Shown: positions 27,543-36,492, counted from the first letter of the stretch. The stretch: DNA of 64,000 bases from Promethearchaeota archaeon (GCA_016933055.1 JAFGBS010000031.1:1-64000); one strand, 5' to 3'. The notes: generated from the letters alone by a model not told the origin. A program made the numbers and translations.

Positions 27543-28628
27543 ATGAAAAAAATACTTATTACTGGAGCCGGTGGACCAGCGGGAGTTAATGTTTTACGCA
27601 GCCTTCGAGATTCTGATGAAGTCATGAAATTATATGGCACTGATATTAGCGCTTACCATGTAGAATTTGCTAGACCCTTCCTCGATGACATCTTTATCGT
27701 ACCTCGTTGTACGGCTCCTAATTACATAGAGGAACTGAATAAAATCATTGATGCGTATGGAATAGAATTCGTGCATCCTCAACCAGATATAGAAGTAAAG
27801 GTGATTTCAGAAAAACGAGATCAATTACATGCAAAAACTTACCTGCCGAGCAAAGAAACAGTAAAAATCTGCCATGATAAGAATCTTTCAGCAAAAGCAT
27901 GGGACGAAAACGGGTTTCCTACTGTAAAATCCATCATTTTACATGATGAATCTTTGAAAAACGACTTAGAGAAAGCATTCCAAGAGCTGGGTCCAAATTT
28001 ATGGATACGCGCAACCCAAGGTGCAGGGGGAACGGGTTCTACCCCCTGTGATTCGATCGAATTAGGCATTCATTGGATTAAATATTGGAGGGCTCGGAAA
28101 AAAGAATGGGTTTTTATTGCTCAAGAAAATCTAACAGGGAGAAATGTTGCATTCCAAAGTGTTTGGGAAAATGGGAAACTAATTACTTCTCAAGCACGAG
28201 AACGATTAGAATATATTTATCCCTATCTTGCACCCTCGGGAGTGACTGGAACCCCTGTAGTGGCAGCTACAGTGAATAATGATAAAGTTAATGAAATGGC
28301 AACTAAAGCAGTGCTTTCTATTGATAGCCACGCCAGTGGTGTATTTTGTGTAGATATGAAATATGATCAGAGTGGTATCCCCATGCCAACGGAAATCAAT
28401 CCGGGAAGATTCTTCACCACCAGTTACTTCTTTTCGTATGCTGGCAAACAATATAATGTCCCGTATGCAAATATGCCTTATATGGTGACAAAATTAGCAT
28501 TTGGTGATCCTATTCCGCCAGACACGAAACAATATAATATTTTGCCGGAAGGATTGCATTGGATCCGCCATATCGATTGTTCTTTTCATCTCATCCCTAA
28601 AGACAAACTCATGGAGGAAAAATTCTAG
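27543..28628 (+). CDS. ATP-grasp domain protein (carbamoyl-phosphate-synthase-like)
   Basis: A 361-residue protein with an N-terminal Rossmann-like preATP-grasp domain (ILITGAGGPAGVNVLRSL) and an ATP-grasp core: RATQGAGGTGSTP is the nucleotide loop and MPTEINPGRFFTTS the metal site. The family joins a carboxylate to an amine or thiol using ATP. The ATG at 27543 is preferred to an in-frame start 60 nt upstream inside the previous gene. Its position between ALG7-like and DegT genes suggests modification of a sugar or lipid carrier, for example adding an amino acid to a glycan. Confidence 0.82.
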   Translation: MKKILITGAGGPAGVNVLRSLRDSDEVMKLYGTDISAYHVEFARPFLDDIFIVPRCTAPNYIEELNKIIDAYGIEFVHPQPDIEVKVISEKRDQLHAKTYLPSKETVKICHDKNLSAKAWDENGFPTVKSIILHDESLKNDLEKAFQELGPNLWIRATQGAGGTGSTPCDSIELGIHWIKYWRARKKEWVFIAQENLTGRNVAFQSVWENGKLITSQARERLEYIYPYLAPSGVTGTPVVAATVNNDKVNEMATKAVLSIDSHASGVFCVDMKYDQSGIPMPTEINPGRFFTTSYFFSYAGKQYNVPYANMPYMVTKLAFGDPIPPDTKQYNILPEGLHWIRHIDCSFHLIPKDKLMEEKF

Positions 28629-29711
28629 ATGAAGGTACCAATCGTGCAACTAGAATTACCGGAAATTGTCTTAGAAGAAGTAAAAGCAGTATTAAAAAGT
28701 GGAATGTGGGCAGAAGGGAAACCAGTTCGAGATCTTGAACAAGAATTTGCGGGATTTACGGGAGCAAAATTCTGTAGAGCGGTAAATAATGGCACTTCTG
28801 CTTTACTTGCGTCTATTTATGGTGCAGAGTTAAAGCCGGAAGATGAGGTAATTATTCCAAGTTTTTCCTTTATCGCAACCGCTAACTGTTTAATTCCATT
28901 CGGTATCAGACCTGTATTTGCAGATATTGATCTTTCAACCTTTACCCTTTCACCCCAATCCATCAAATATGCGATTAGCCCTAAAACCAAAGCACTTATG
29001 CCTGTCCACTTGTATGGATTGTGTGCTAATATGGATGAAATTCAAGAAATTGCGGATGAAAATGATCTCATAGTAATAGAGGATGCGTGTCAATCCCATG
29101 GTGCTGAAATTCACGGTAAAAAAGCAGGAAATTTAGGAGAAATCGCAGCATTTTCATTATATCCTACAAAAAACATGTTTTCGGGTGGAGAGGGTGGTTT
29201 GATCACAACTAATAACGAAGAATTGTACGAAAAAATAAATCGATTTGTGAATCACGGTCAAACTGAGAAATATATTCATACAGAACTTGGATTTAACTTT
29301 CGTATGCCTGCTGTTGCAGGGGTAATTGCACGGCACAGTTTGTCCGAACTGCCAAATAATAATAAAAAACGAATACATAATGCCGAGCTTTATAATGAAC
29401 TACTGGAAAAAATTCCTGAAGTAAAAATTCCCGAAGTTCCCAAAGGATATCACCATGTTTATCACCAGTACACCATTCGAGTACCGAATCGGGATCTTCT
29501 AGCAGAAAATTTATCAAAAAATGAAATTGGGTATGGTATTCATTATAAGATCCCCATACACCAACAACAAGTGTACAAGGAAATTAAAACTATCTCATTA
29601 AAACACACAGAAAAAGCAGCAGATGAAGTAATTTCATTACCTATACATCCATTACTAACTGATGAACAGATTCAGTTTGTTGCCAGTACCATCGAAAAAT
29701 TTTATAAATAG
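28629..29711 (+). CDS. DegT/DnrJ/EryC1/StrS sugar aminotransferase
   Basis: A 360-residue PLP enzyme that aminates nucleotide-linked keto-sugars. EDACQSHGAE holds the cofactor-binding Asp, and SLYPTKNMFSGGEGG carries the PLP lysine K181. NFRMPAVAGVIARHSL is another family block. The ATG abuts the stop of the ATP-grasp gene, so the two are coupled. It supports synthesis of an amino-sugar in the surface glycan. Confidence 0.92.
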   Translation: MKVPIVQLELPEIVLEEVKAVLKSGMWAEGKPVRDLEQEFAGFTGAKFCRAVNNGTSALLASIYGAELKPEDEVIIPSFSFIATANCLIPFGIRPVFADIDLSTFTLSPQSIKYAISPKTKALMPVHLYGLCANMDEIQEIADENDLIVIEDACQSHGAEIHGKKAGNLGEIAAFSLYPTKNMFSGGEGGLITTNNEELYEKINRFVNHGQTEKYIHTELGFNFRMPAVAGVIARHSLSELPNNNKKRIHNAELYNELLEKIPEVKIPEVPKGYHHVYHQYTIRVPNRDLLAENLSKNEIGYGIHYKIPIHQQQVYKEIKTISLKHTEKAADEVISLPIHPLLTDEQIQFVASTIEKFYK

Positions 29712-29752
29712 AATCCTATGCGTGGTACTTCATTTTTTTTTAGTTTGTTTGA

Positions 29753-30130
29753 TTAGTCATATAAATGTTCAATCATTTCAATTAGGTCATCTACATCTTC
29801 AAAATCATTGTCCCAAACTGCCTCGTCTATTTTTCTAATAAACCCAGATGGAGCTACTGCGCATAAAATCTGTCGAGATTTACTTTTATCTTTAGTATTT
29901 ACCTTGATAGTGTTTTGAATGAATTTATTGCTATTTTCCGTAAATACCTTACCAACAATATCATAACTTATAGGGAATCGCCAACACTGTCCAATCCCAA
30001 CTTCTGCTGTATACGAATTTTCAACTTGTTCCTCAATCACAATAACAACTTCATTTCCATTCTCTGGTATCTCTACAATATCCATTTTTTCCCGCATTTT
30101 CTCTTTTAACTTAGTAATATGGTCAAACAT
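29753..30130 (-). CDS. Uncharacterised 125-residue protein
   Basis: Not recognised. The first 20 residues are charged and helical, the middle is strand-rich with WRFPISYDIVGKVF, and the C-terminus is very acidic with a helix. No cysteine pairs, signal or membrane segments are present. It converges on the DegT gene and lies upstream of nothing obvious. It may be a small cytosolic adaptor; this is a guess. Confidence 0.6.
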   Translation of the reverse strand: MFDHITKLKEKMREKMDIVEIPENGNEVVIVIEEQVENSYTAEVGIGQCWRFPISYDIVGKVFTENSNKFIQNTIKVNTKDKSKSRQILCAVAPSGFIRKIDEAVWDNDFEDVDDLIEMIEHLYD

Positions 30131-30304
30131 AGATTCTATTTGTATTCATATGTTTAATAAAAATTCTGTATACTATGGTTTAATGGGTTAAGAATATGAA
30201 AGTGGTAAAAATAAAAGAAAAAAATAATTATTATTAATCGCTGTAGATTGTTGGATACATTACATACAACAATAAGATGCAAAGATTCCTAATTCTTGAT
30301 AAAA

Positions 30305-30556
30305 TCATGTAACTATCCGAACATTTTTTGCTTCAACAGTGTCGTCTTTTTGTCCCGGACCAACCTCGAATCTTACTTTTAAACCAGGTAAAAGAGTCTT
30401 AAAACCTTCCATTTCGATTTGGCGCCAATGAACAAAAATTTCTTCTTGATTTTCTTCGGGTTCATCCGGATTTCGAATGATAAATCCATAGCCTTTCTTT
30501 GAGCTAAACCATTTAACTCTTCCAGTTTCTATACTTTCTGTCAAAAATTTCACCAT
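30305..30556 (-). CDS. Cold-shock-domain nucleic-acid-binding protein
   Basis: An 83-residue OB-fold protein with the cold-shock RNP motifs: GRVKWFSSKKGYGFI (RNP1 region, aromatic residues intact) and EIFVHWRQIEMEGF (RNP2 region). It should bind single-stranded RNA or DNA. A short acidic loop (NPDEPEENQEE) lies between the motifs. Cold-shock proteins are patchy in archaea. It is monocistronic, with a 174-nt AT-rich gap after it. Confidence 0.92.
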   Translation of the reverse strand: MVKFLTESIETGRVKWFSSKKGYGFIIRNPDEPEENQEEIFVHWRQIEMEGFKTLLPGLKVRFEVGPGQKDDTVEAKNVRIVT

Positions 30557-30741
30557 ATTTCCATATTTCTGTGACTGGAATACGGCATTATTCCAATTGA
30601 ATTTGGATATTGCCTTAATTTTTGGAAAAACCAGATTCGATAAAAATATTATCTTAAGTCATATCTAAAAAGAAGGGAAACCTACTCACAGACAAATAGT
30701 TATAAATCTAATAATGAATAACCACAATTAAGGGACGATAA

Positions 30742-31203
30742 ATGGTACTATACGAACTTGGGTTGTTAAAGAATGGAATGCTAATTTATGAGAAAAGCTT
30801 CTATCATTTGAAGAACTTAAGACGTATATCTCAAGAAACCAAGGGACAGTTTCTCGATGCGATTTTTAATATGACAAAGGTTAGTATGTCAGAAAAGATC
30901 AATACTTTAAAACTGAAACAGTACAAAATTGTATTCAAGGAGAAAGAACGACTTATTGATGATAGCCAACCAGCAGTAATATACCTAGTTTATGTTATTG
31001 GTGATAAACGCTTAAACACGAAATTTTGCTCAAAAATTTTAGAAACCTTGTTAGATTTATACTTATCTGAATTTGAGAAGAATGCTAATCCCTACGTTGC
31101 AGAAAAAATTAAAGAAGGAAGTGATTTGGATGAGAAAATCTCGAAAATTATTGGGGACTTTTACGCAACTTCAATTGACAGAATGTCAGATCTTTTTTTT
31201 TAG
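30742..31203 (+). CDS. Uncharacterised longin-like small protein
   Basis: A 153-residue protein. It starts with a strand pattern VLYELGLLKNGMLIYEKSFY, continues with short strands around KLKQYKIVFKEKERL and a long helical C-terminus. The order resembles longin or profilin-like folds found in vesicle-traffic and GTPase-regulator proteins, and in many Asgard proteins, but no diagnostic motif is present and the assignment is weak. The next gene starts 10 nt after its stop, so they are likely co-transcribed. Confidence 0.5.
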   Translation: MVLYELGLLKNGMLIYEKSFYHLKNLRRISQETKGQFLDAIFNMTKVSMSEKINTLKLKQYKIVFKEKERLIDDSQPAVIYLVYVIGDKRLNTKFCSKILETLLDLYLSEFEKNANPYVAEKIKEGSDLDEKISKIIGDFYATSIDRMSDLFF

Positions 31204-31212
31204 GGATTTATC

Positions 31213-32325
31213 ATGGCTATGAAACCAGGGTTCCGTATTATTACAGCAAGCATATTCGGATTAGCAGTTGCAATTCCTATATTCCTCATCAATTACAATT
31301 TATCCCCCCTTAATACTACAGGAGAAGGACTAATTGAAATAATTCTACTTTCAGTGGTTCTATTTATTGATATATTCCTCGCATTTGTTTCATATTGGCT
31401 AATACGTAACTTATTTTCGAAGAGATGGGTAATTTTAGAAAAATCTCCAGATTCACGGATCTTCCGAATTCCCATTAATAAATTGCGCAATTCTTCATTG
31501 ACAACGGAGGAAGAATTCAATATAATCTCGTTAATCAATGGTCAAGTGGAAAATCCCTTAAAACCAGTATATGATAAGGCGACTTCACTATTCTGTGAAA
31601 TCATTTACCCAAAAAATATCAACATTAATGCTCTTATTTTATATTGCCATGGTTTTAATGATAGTTCGGAAAAAATACGTTATAAAACCTATGCATTAGC
31701 AGAACTCGGATATACAGTTTTCGTATGGGATGCAAGAGGGATGGGAAAATCATCCAAAGCGGGAAAGAAAGGGGATTTTCTCACCAGAAATATGGATACT
31801 GCTGCATTGTGTAAGTTTCTTATCCAATTACCTATATTTAAAGATTACAAGTTCATTATCGTAGGAGAGAGTATGGGAGGGATTAGTGCAGCTTATGTTC
31901 TTAATCAAATACCGAAAAAGATTGATAAATGTATTCTAATTTCAACACCGTCCATTTTTAACCAGACTTTTAAGCGAAGATTATTTCCATTTTCCCGTAG
32001 ATGGATTCAAAGACTAAATTATCGCATTAAGGGCATTAATCCCTATCCTAAGGGAGAATCAAATGCACTAATTTCCCCTTATCTGTTATTTCAAGATATG
32101 ATGAAGGGCATGTCCAAACAAGATTGGTTTCATTATACCAATAAAAAAATTCTATTGATTCATTCTAAAACAGATAAGCTAATTCCACTTGAAAAATGCG
32201 AACAGAATTCAGAAATCTTGAATTTAATTAAAAAAAATCGTATTATCTTCAACACTGGAAATCATAATCAAATAAAAAATGAGTTGGGAATAATTTCTAC
32301 CATAGATGCGTTTTCGAGAAGATAA
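31213..32325 (+). CDS. Membrane-anchored alpha/beta hydrolase
   Basis: A 370-residue protein. Two hydrophobic segments occupy about 10-30 and 38-62, then an alpha/beta hydrolase domain resembling monoglyceride lipases: LYCHGFNDSSEK forms the oxyanion region, FVWDARGMGKSS follows, GESMG holds nucleophile S220, LIHSKTDKLIPL the acidic residue, and GNHN the histidine H351. All triad positions look intact. A lipid or ester substrate is likely. It is co-directional with the small upstream gene. Confidence 0.85.
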   Translation: MAMKPGFRIITASIFGLAVAIPIFLINYNLSPLNTTGEGLIEIILLSVVLFIDIFLAFVSYWLIRNLFSKRWVILEKSPDSRIFRIPINKLRNSSLTTEEEFNIISLINGQVENPLKPVYDKATSLFCEIIYPKNININALILYCHGFNDSSEKIRYKTYALAELGYTVFVWDARGMGKSSKAGKKGDFLTRNMDTAALCKFLIQLPIFKDYKFIIVGESMGGISAAYVLNQIPKKIDKCILISTPSIFNQTFKRRLFPFSRRWIQRLNYRIKGINPYPKGESNALISPYLLFQDMMKGMSKQDWFHYTNKKILLIHSKTDKLIPLEKCEQNSEILNLIKKNRIIFNTGNHNQIKNELGIISTIDAFSRR

Positions 32326-32336
32326 ATCCTCCAAGT

Positions 32337-32582
32337 TCATTCTTTTCCGGGTGGGCATCCATATTCTTTACGTATTTTGCACCCAGGTTTCGTGTGAGGC
32401 CCCTCACATGGTTCGCACTCGATTTCTCTTAGCATTCGGAGGACTTCATCTCCTGATCTCTCTTCCTTATCCTCTTCTAACTCTTCTTGACTAAAGATTT
32501 CTTCTTCATTTTCTTCTTCTTCTTCCTCGTCGTCCTCATCATCTAAAATGAGATCTTCATCTTCTTTTTTTGACTTTTTCAA
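32337..32582 (-). CDS. Small acidic protein with Cys-rich tail
   Basis: An 81-residue protein. Residues 6-45 are almost all Asp and Glu, and the C-terminal 26 residues contain CEPC plus two further cysteines and several Gly/Pro, a possible small metal site. Not recognised. The codon bias toward GAA/GAT produces a purine-rich strand, so a spurious frame is possible, but the Cys-rich end argues for a real protein. It converges on the hydrolase gene with 11 nt between. Confidence 0.5.
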   Translation of the reverse strand: MKKSKKEDEDLILDDEDDEEEEEENEEEIFSQEELEEDKEERSGDEVLRMLREIECEPCEGPHTKPGCKIRKEYGCPPGKE

Positions 32583-32644
32583 AACTCGATCACCATATTG
32601 TAGTGTATTTATTTTTTCTTAGAGAGATAAAAGCGTTTCTCAAA

Positions 32645-34372
32645 TCATTCATTCATGATGGAAGAAAAGTAGAACCATCTTAATTCCTCACAATCTGGGT
32701 CGTCAAATCTACCAAATTTTGGATTACTACTAAGGGAATCACAAATTTTTTCTGCTTCTCTCAAATACTGCGCGAATAAATTCTTTTTATCGATTTTATG
32801 TTCTTCAAAACAATCAGATAAATCCATCGATAACACTGATTCAACGGTTGGAAAAGCTGTATCTTCCTCGGGTATGAATTTCTTATGAAACCATTCTCCT
32901 GTTTCACAATTAAACATGTAGAGCGGGATGAATTTGTAACCATTTGTAGCAATTAAATCCACTGCCTTGCAGATAAAATCAAGTTCTACTTCAGAAAACA
33001 AATAATGGAAATTCAAACGTGTCCATCCTGGTTTTAATCCGAATTTGCCTTTCTGGATTATTTGTCGGTATTGCTCCGATTTTTCAATTTCAATATCCAA
33101 CAATTTATGTCCAAAAGGTCCAGCACACATACAACCGGCACGGCTTTGAATTCCAAATAGGTCATTAAGGAGTTTTGTGAATAATTTTGGATGAAGAAAC
33201 TTATCTTTATGCATAGTTAGGAAAGAAATGATAGAGATTCGATCGTAGGGATTACTCGAACCTAAAATATAGAGATTTAAGTTTTTTCGTAAATGTTTCA
33301 TAGCTTTAAATGTATATAACTGTTCGATTTCTTCTATTTTCCGTATTCCAACTGCATTTTTTATATCAATTGCGAGCGCAGCCTTTATAATTTGAAGGAT
33401 ACCAGGCGTTCCGGCCTTTTCCCGAGTTTCTACATCCTCAGTGTAATCTATTGATTGTGAATTTACAAAATCTACGGTTCCACCCGCAGCACAGGTAGGT
33501 TCGATACTAGAATCATATAGATCTTTATTGATCACTAAAATTCCTGAAGATCCTGGACCTCCAACGAACTTATGTGGAGATAAATAAATTGCATCAAAGT
33601 AACATTCTTTATCCTTATTCATATCGATTTTAACATAGGGTGCACTTGCTGCAAAATCAAATCCCACTATTCCTCCATACTTATGCATAATACGCGCTAT
33701 CTCGTATATTGGGGATTTTAAACCGTTTACATTAGATGCAGATGAAAACGAACCGATTTTCATTCGGTGCTCATATGCAGGATCGGATACTTTCCTTTCT
33801 AAGTCTTCCAAATCGAAATACCCAGAATTATTCAAAGTTATTTCCACAACATCCACAAAAGCTTGCCGCCATTGAATATCATTGCTATGATGTTCATACG
33901 GACCGATGAAAACAACTGGTCTATTTGCTTTTAGTATATTATATGTGGTTAAAAACTCCTCTTTTTTATTTTTAGATACACATTTTTTATTATTTATTAA
34001 ATCTGTTATACGTTGCTTGGTTGCGGGAGGTAAACGTACTCCTAAGATTTCTTGGAATTTTGTTATAGCTCCAGTGGTCCCCGTTCCTGTAGCAATAATA
34101 TAACAGTTTTTTTCAGCATTGAACGATTTTTTGATATTAAATTCTGCTTGTTTTAGTAAATCAGTCATATGACGACCAGTAATGTCATCTTCGGTATGAG
34201 TGTTAGCATATTCTCTCTGAATCTTAATTAGATATTTCTCGATGAATTGCACGGATCGACCTGATGCGGTATAATCTGCGTAAGTGAGTAAGCGATCACC
34301 GTAAGGGGTTTGAAAGAAAAAATCACGGCCGATTATTTCATTTCGGAGTTGATCGAAATTGAGTGAAGTCAT
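32645..34372 (-). CDS. Aminotransferase class V (cysteine-desulfurase-like) protein
   Basis: A 575-residue PLP-fold protein. Family blocks are YADYTASGRSVQFIEKYL near the start, ATGTGTTGAI, EHHSNDIQWR, GGIVGFDFAASAPYV (cofactor Asp) and LSPHKFVGGPGSSG with the PLP lysine. At 575 residues it is longer than the roughly 400-residue desulfurases, with a C-terminal extension. A CMCAGPFG stretch (about 410) could supply a thiol. Whether it is a desulfurase, a selenocysteine lyase or another class V enzyme cannot be settled; no IscU/SufU partner lies nearby. Confidence 0.85.
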   Translation of the reverse strand: MTSLNFDQLRNEIIGRDFFFQTPYGDRLLTYADYTASGRSVQFIEKYLIKIQREYANTHTEDDITGRHMTDLLKQAEFNIKKSFNAEKNCYIIATGTGTTGAITKFQEILGVRLPPATKQRITDLINNKKCVSKNKKEEFLTTYNILKANRPVVFIGPYEHHSNDIQWRQAFVDVVEITLNNSGYFDLEDLERKVSDPAYEHRMKIGSFSSASNVNGLKSPIYEIARIMHKYGGIVGFDFAASAPYVKIDMNKDKECYFDAIYLSPHKFVGGPGSSGILVINKDLYDSSIEPTCAAGGTVDFVNSQSIDYTEDVETREKAGTPGILQIIKAALAIDIKNAVGIRKIEEIEQLYTFKAMKHLRKNLNLYILGSSNPYDRISIISFLTMHKDKFLHPKLFTKLLNDLFGIQSRAGCMCAGPFGHKLLDIEIEKSEQYRQIIQKGKFGLKPGWTRLNFHYLFSEVELDFICKAVDLIATNGYKFIPLYMFNCETGEWFHKKFIPEEDTAFPTVESVLSMDLSDCFEEHKIDKKNLFAQYLREAEKICDSLSSNPKFGRFDDPDCEELRWFYFSSIMNE

Positions 34373-34779
34373 AATTTCAGATTTACATTTAGTTGTTAAT
34401 TATGAAAAAGGTTGCTGATGCTAGTATTCTGAGAAAAATTCCGATCAAGAAATTCAAAATGTGCAACTAAAATATTTAGATGACTAATCTACGGAAATGA
34501 ACGTTAGACAATTAAATCATCACATTTCAAAAAGATAGTAGATTTTTGTGCGTCTAAATTGCAACAACTTTAATCTTCAATTATTATGTAGAATGGCTAC
34601 CTTATATACTTCATAATTCTTTTAATAAGATATATATCGATATATTTTCAAGTTATGTTTTTTTGTGGTAATTTAATTCGAAATCCTCCCTTATTTATGA
34701 AAATAAACGGCTATAGATTATTGTAATTGAGAACCAATTTTGATATAGAGTGATTCAGAGTATGTATACAATTACCTCT

Positions 34780-34791
34780 AATGTAAACATT
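34780..34791. promoter_or_regulatory. Putative operator half-match AATGTAAACATT
   Basis: A 12-bp near-palindrome matching the perfect site at 34924 in 11 of 12 positions. It lies 320 bp upstream of the HTH regulator gene. A flanking TATGTATACA (34761) and TTACATACAA (34791) repeat the same core. Confidence 0.4.
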
Positions 34792-34831
34792 TACATACAA
34801 TATTGACAAAAAATACACTTTACAGAACACA

Positions 34832-34962
34832 ATCTAGGGTAAAAGGTTGGAATGATGCAAATCAAAAAAGACATTTCTATTCCAGATAACATTTACAGCT
34901 AAGATTTGTAGACAACCTATTCTAATGTATACATTGTCTCACAATTCAACTTTTACCTAGAT
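34832..34962. repeat. Imperfect inverted repeat, possible structured RNA
   Basis: Arm 34832-34853 and arm 34943-34962 pair over about 20 bases with three single-base bulges. The 89-nt loop contains one of the palindromes. A strong enclosing stem in a gene-free region is compatible with a small RNA or an attenuator, but no family was recognised. Confidence 0.35.
34924..34935. promoter_or_regulatory. Perfect 12-bp palindrome AATGTATACATT
   Basis: Perfectly self-complementary, 176 bp upstream of the ArsR-like gene. Repeats of a TGTAnACA core in this region are the kind of site a dimeric winged-helix protein would bind. Confidence 0.45.
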
Positions 34963-35110
34963 ACCCTTTTCATCAATGAAGTTTTCATCAATCTTAAATC
35001 CTCTCTCTCGATCATATATTATAGGTAAAAAAATATTTCTACCCTTTCCTATCACAACATTTATCATCCCATTATTAAATCCTTAAAAAAATAAAGAAGG
35101 TATAACGCAA

Positions 35111-35434
35111 ATGGAAGTTCAACAAGAATACCAAAATACCATAATTGAAAGTGATGGTTCCCGAACGATTATTGTCGTTGGAGATAATGTCGAAGGAATC
35201 GCTTCGGCTTTAAAGAGTGAAACTCGCAGGGAAATCATAAAAATTCTGAGAAAAGAACCTTTGGACGTGTCACGTTTAGCAGCAAAATTAAATCAGACGG
35301 AAGCTAATGTAAGTGCTCAAATCCAACAATTACAGAAAGCAGGACTCGTAAAGTCCCGATATGAACCTGGAGATCATGGTGTTCGTAAGATCTGTGAAGT
35401 TCAGATCGACCGAATCATTATTGAGCTGGAGTAA
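35111..35434 (+). CDS. ArsR-like winged-helix transcriptional regulator
   Basis: A 107-residue protein. ALKSETRREIIKILRKEP is the typical opening of an ArsR-type winged helix, LNQTEANVSAQIQQLQKAGL the recognition helix region, and VKSRYEPGDHGVRKICEV the wing. It lacks the metal-binding cysteines of metal-sensing ArsR members. The ATG follows an AAAGAAGG stretch 11 nt earlier. Palindromes upstream make autoregulation plausible. Confidence 0.88.
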   Translation: MEVQQEYQNTIIESDGSRTIIVVGDNVEGIASALKSETRREIIKILRKEPLDVSRLAAKLNQTEANVSAQIQQLQKAGLVKSRYEPGDHGVRKICEVQIDRIIIELE

Positions 35435-35793
35435 TTAGATCACAAAAGTAAGAAAAACAACGAAAAGAATAATCAATACAATCCACAAAAGAAACAAAAT
35501 ATTCCATTTGCATCTCACTATTTTTGAAATTTTATTTTTGAAATTTTAAATAATTTTTTCCTGAAAAAATATCAATTTTAATCTCTTGATTTTTCAAGAA
35601 AATATCAAATTTTTGATTATTCGAATTCTCGGTCTAAATTTCATTTTGGTAAATAATGTCCTTTCCTTTCACTCCCTCTTCATGGATCATTTAAAAGACA
35701 GATGTCATTGTAATCAATTGTATTCAAAAGATACAATAATCATATTTGTAGTATGTGTATGACAAAACTCAACTATGCTTCTAGGTAACTATT
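35435..35793. other. Noncoding gap with perfect 14-nt tandem repeat and small hairpins
   Basis: TTTTTGAAATTTTA is present twice in a row at 35521-35548. Two short hairpins follow, TCTTGA-TTTT-TCAAGA (35584-35599) and ATCAAA-TT-TTTGAT (35604-35617). Poly-T runs between them suit an archaeal terminator for the ArsR-like gene. No gene is seen. Confidence 0.5.
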
Positions 35794-36492
35794 ATGGAGG
35801 AAATGGATAAAACAAAAGTATTGACAGTACGTATTCCTGTCAAGCTGATGGAACGATTGGAGAAAATTGCGCAACAACTAGACACAAAAAAATCAGAGAT
35901 TGCAAAACGATATCTCAATCTTTCCGAAATCTTTATACTTACAGATAATGAATCTAAAATCGATTCTGATGGTCAGAACTTAATTTTTTATCCAGAAAAA
36001 CTCATAAATGAAGTATTTAATCTCATTGCGAGAATTCCCATTAAAGATCGATTTCGAACTCGTCTCGAATTGGGAGACAAATTGGGAAATTATATTAATA
36101 GCATAACTTATAACATGGGAATTAAAGAAAACGATTATTATTCTATCTTTAAATTAATAATTGAAAAGCTTGGCTGGTTTAAAATAACTTATAAGAAGGA
36201 TTCTGAAAAAAATTCAATAATCTTGATTCCAAAAGAATTTGGGGAGAAATCCTTAGTATATGCCATGATTTATCGTATTGTGACCAGGCGACAATATCCT
36301 AATGAGTGGACGGAAGAATTAGTCAATCATGAAATTCCCTATCCAGAACCCAAGGGAAAGGATCAGAACAGATCAAATAATGAATTTGAGGATAATTATA
36401 AAAAATATATCGATGACCCATTGAAAGTCGATCTAGAACAAGAAAAGTTAGATAAATACTACTTTGGAGTTCTTAAGACCTCAAAAGTCTGA
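35794..36492 (+). CDS. Ribbon-helix-helix DNA-binding protein with unassigned C-terminal domain
   Basis: A 232-residue protein. VLTVRIPVKLMERLEKIA followed by KKSEIAKRYL is a CopG/Arc-type ribbon-helix-helix at the N-terminus (about 8-45). The remaining 180 residues look alpha/beta and include IPIKDRFRTRLELGDKL, which may be a ligand-sensing domain, but I do not recognise it. A transcriptional regulator is the likely role. It is monocistronic, 184 nt before the amylomaltase gene. Confidence 0.75.
   Translation: MEEMDKTKVLTVRIPVKLMERLEKIAQQLDTKKSEIAKRYLNLSEIFILTDNESKIDSDGQNLIFYPEKLINEVFNLIARIPIKDRFRTRLELGDKLGNYINSITYNMGIKENDYYSIFKLIIEKLGWFKITYKKDSEKNSIILIPKEFGEKSLVYAMIYRIVTRRQYPNEWTEELVNHEIPYPEPKGKDQNRSNNEFEDNYKKYIDDPLKVDLEQEKLDKYYFGVLKTSKV

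Larger units (their letters stand above)
34373..35110. other. 738-bp noncoding region with palindromes and a long imperfect inverted repeat
   Basis: No open frame worth calling. It holds two related 12-bp near-palindromes (34780-34791 and 34924-34935) and an imperfect inverted repeat whose arms are 34832-34853 and 34943-34962, about 90 nt apart. It lies upstream of the ArsR-like regulator gene. The region could carry operators, a small RNA or both. Confidence 0.55.

Noticed and set aside
30305..30556. Cold-shock protein as a sign of recent transfer from bacteria
   Set aside because: Base composition looks like the neighbours and such proteins occur sporadically in archaea; no mobile element flanks it.
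35521..35617. Tandem 14-nt repeat and hairpins as a possible CRISPR or origin
   Set aside because: Only two adjacent copies with no spacers, and no origin-binding boxes or Orc1/Cdc6 gene nearby; a terminator region explains it.
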